From NCBI GenBank assembly GCA_905221605.1, contig CAJNDS010002435.1, positions 534,001 through 598,000 on the forward strand: a stretch of 64,000 nucleotides of DNA, in the 5' to 3' direction. Shown piece by piece: positions 62,481 through 64,000 of the stretch (the stretch's first letter is position 1; each line of letters begins with the position of its first letter). Made by a program: the position numbers and the translations under genes. The stretch comes from Symbiodinium natans (lineage: Eukaryota; Sar; Dinophyceae; Suessiales; Symbiodiniaceae). The notes beneath the pieces were generated by a model. It ran no database searches and had not been told where the DNA came from. It was given only the letters and a program-made list of their open reading frames with translations.

Positions 62481-62789
62481 CTGTTGGGCCAGCAGCTCCT
62501 CCCGGCGGCTCCGCGTGTCCTCGCGCCTGCCCTGCAGCAGGTGCAGGAAGACCTCCAAGCTGGCCCCGGCCAGGCGCTGCCCGCGATAGGGCACGCCCAG
62601 GCGCTCCGTCCACTGCTGCAGCACCGCCGCATCCTCGCAGAGCTCCCGAATCACGCAGTCCGCTCCGCCGCGCACTCGCAGGCGCAACGACGACCACTCG
62701 CACAGGCCCCGCATGGAGACCTTCGGGTGGTGCCCCTGGGCCAGCAAGTCCGCACCCCGCGGATGTCTTCCGTCCAGAAATACCCTGAG

Positions 62790-63988
62790 CCAATCTCTCC
62801 GTCCCAGGGCTGCCAGTCCTTGAACTCCGGCACCGGGGTGTCCCGCCTCAGCCGGCGGTAGCGCGGCCGCTGCTCCGACTCGTCGCAGCTGGCCACGGCC
62901 CGAGCGCTCCGGTAGAAGAAGGCGTGGCCGTTCCAGCTGGTGAAAGCGACGGCCCGCTCCTCCTTCTCCGTGGGCTGGAAGCTGTCCAGCAGCCGGCCCC
63001 GGCAGTCCACGTAGAACATGGGCGCATTGCGCCACACGCAGAAGGTGCGGATCTCTGCGGGGGACACTCCCCGCTGCTGCCAGTTCCCGGGGCAGATGGA
63101 GTTAAAGTCTTCCAGGACGTCTTGCAGCGGAAGCTTCAGCAGCTCCGCCAGCTGCTGGGGCACGCAGAGCATGTCCCGGCGCTCCTCGAAGGCACTGGCG
63201 AGGATCTGGTCTCCAGCGAAGAGCTGGTAGCTGACCTCTCGCAGCGCCCCCAGGGGCTGGCGGAGGCGGATCTGCGTGTCGACCCGATTGTCGATGACCT
63301 GCATGGAGGAGGAGCTGTAGGCCCACTCGTTGGTAGGGTGGAGGAAGTACACTTCCCCACTGATCATGTAGATGGGTTCGCCCTCCCCAGGCTGCCCCAG
63401 CTGCCGGAGCACCGCTTCCTTCACGTTGCGGGCGACCTGCGCCTCGCTCCAGGCGTCGTTCTGCCGGGACAGGCCCAGCTCCAGCGTGATGACGGGCAGG
63501 TAGTCATGGCGCTCGTAGGGGTTGCCGTTCCGCCGGCGGCCCCGGATGATCACGGGCACATGCGCAAGCCACTCCGTGTACTTATCCTTGAAGAAAGCTT
63601 TTCCTAATTTGGTGACATGGTACTGGCCGTTGGGCTGCAGGGTGCGCACGAGCTTCCGCGTCCCCCCTCTCATGAGGATGTAGTCGGAGGCACCGTCTCG
63701 GATGAGCGGCTGGGCCTCGTCGAACTGGCGGTTCGGGGGCCGCCGGCCAGTGAGGCCGAAGAAGAACTGGCCTGCGCGGGTGAGCTGGCCATTCGGGCGC
63801 GAGAGGAGCACGGACTGCAGGCGGTGGTCCCTCAGAGGCAGTAGCTGCGAGCCTTGCGCTGAGATCCGTGGTCTGGCCCCAGCGTCGGCTGCACGTCGTA
63901 TCGCTTCGCGTTGTTGCATCCACGACATGATTTCTAGGAGCCCACAAAAAAAATCTCGCCCTCCGAACGCGTCTGCCCCGCCAGGCAT
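62790..63988 (-). pseudogene. N-terminal region of the polymerase-helicase reading frame
   Basis: About 400 codons open from 63988. It includes LGKAFFKDKYTEWLAHVPVI, VYFLHPTNEWAYSSS, LCVPQQLAELLKL and MFYVDCRGRLLDSFQ, followed by SWNGHAFFYRSARAV. No named domain was recognised. After about 62790 this frame degenerates into Arg/Cys-rich noise while another frame continues with HHPKVSMRG and VRGGADCVIREL. An alternative start is the Met at about 63930 (MSWMQQRE). Confidence 0.68.
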
Positions 63989-64000
63989 TGAGGCAAAAAA

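Larger units (their letters stand above)
60438..63988 (-). pseudogene. Decayed multidomain reading frame: HNH nuclease, PolB-like region, SF1 helicase
   Basis: About 1,180 codons in one direction, from ATG 63988 to TGA 60440-60438, but the frame must change at least five times: near 62790, 62250, 61930, 60750 (a run of six G) and 60645. Order: N-terminal region of unknown function, HNH nuclease, region resembling DNA polymerase B motifs, then superfamily-1 helicase with its C-terminal half. I associate this architecture with dinoflagellate genomes, but no family name can be given without a search. It could be a decayed replication protein of a large DNA transposon or virus-like element. The start is 12 bp from the window edge, so more may lie beyond. 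Confidence 0.78.

Noticed and set aside
60698-63844. Long plus-strand frames opposite the polymerase-helicase reading frame (up to 280 codons)
   Set aside because: Antisense shadows; the conserved motifs (Walker A, HNH, GDFRQLP) are all on the minus strand.
1-64000. tRNA, rRNA, snRNA or CRISPR loci
   Set aside because: No cloverleaf, conserved rRNA segment or regularly spaced direct repeats with unique spacers were noticed by eye; weak tRNA genes could have been missed without a scan.

Overview
The window reads as nuclear DNA of a dinoflagellate, probably a Symbiodiniaceae-like alga. The evidence is: dozens of short tracts of the TTTAGGG telomere-type repeat on both strands; a multi-exon gene whose introns appear to use GC and GA donors; introns that look like inserted transposons (introners); Ty1/copia and LINE elements with the divergent motifs seen in dinoflagellates; and a decayed polymerase/HNH/helicase reading frame of a type I associate with dinoflagellate genomes. 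No rRNA, tRNA or CRISPR array was recognised. All calls come from reading the sequence and translations by eye; no database search was run.

Layout. 1-2902: intergenic DNA with TTTAGGG/CCCTAAA blocks. 2903-12700: a 9.8-kb Ty1/copia LTR retrotransposon inserted in a TTTAGGG tract (target duplication TAGGG). It has identical 229-bp LTRs, a half-tRNA-Met type primer site and a polypurine tract. Its gag-pol carries two tandem aspartic-protease modules, a C5-cytosine-methyltransferase-like domain, integrase, a 2-oxoglutarate/Fe(II)-dioxygenase-like domain, RT, RNase H and a C-terminal tail with a membrane segment. The frame is broken by two shifts and one TGA. 12701-23500: gene-poor DNA with telomere-type repeats, microsatellites and one possible SET-domain exon (22272-22424, minus). 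23.5-30.5 kb: a graveyard of at least four decayed minus-strand LINE copies plus one plus-strand fragment. 30.5-37 kb: intergenic, with small inverted-repeat elements, telomere-type blocks and a long (TAC)n tract.

37.08-42.0 kb (minus): a real spliced gene for a multi-pass membrane protein with an N-terminal coiled coil and Cys-rich modules. At least eight exons can be joined in frame. One intron (38101-38235) is a short TIR element whose 11-bp target duplication supplies both splice sites. 42.6-58.2 kb: a tandem array of roughly 7.2-7.5-kb units (two full, one partial) without a recognisable gene, containing a near-identical 1.2-kb patch. 58968: a possible relic of the dinoflagellate spliced leader, just before an 837-bp element with 158-bp terminal inverted repeats (59032-59868). 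60438-63988 (minus): a decayed, frameshifted reading frame combining an N-terminal region of unknown function, an HNH nuclease, a region resembling family-B DNA polymerase motifs and an SF1 helicase.

Most of the window is therefore mobile DNA and its debris. The one host gene with good support (37-42 kb) shows how small elements become introns. The copia element is the most notable system: it encodes both a DNA-methyltransferase-like and a dioxygenase-like domain between its standard replication enzymes.
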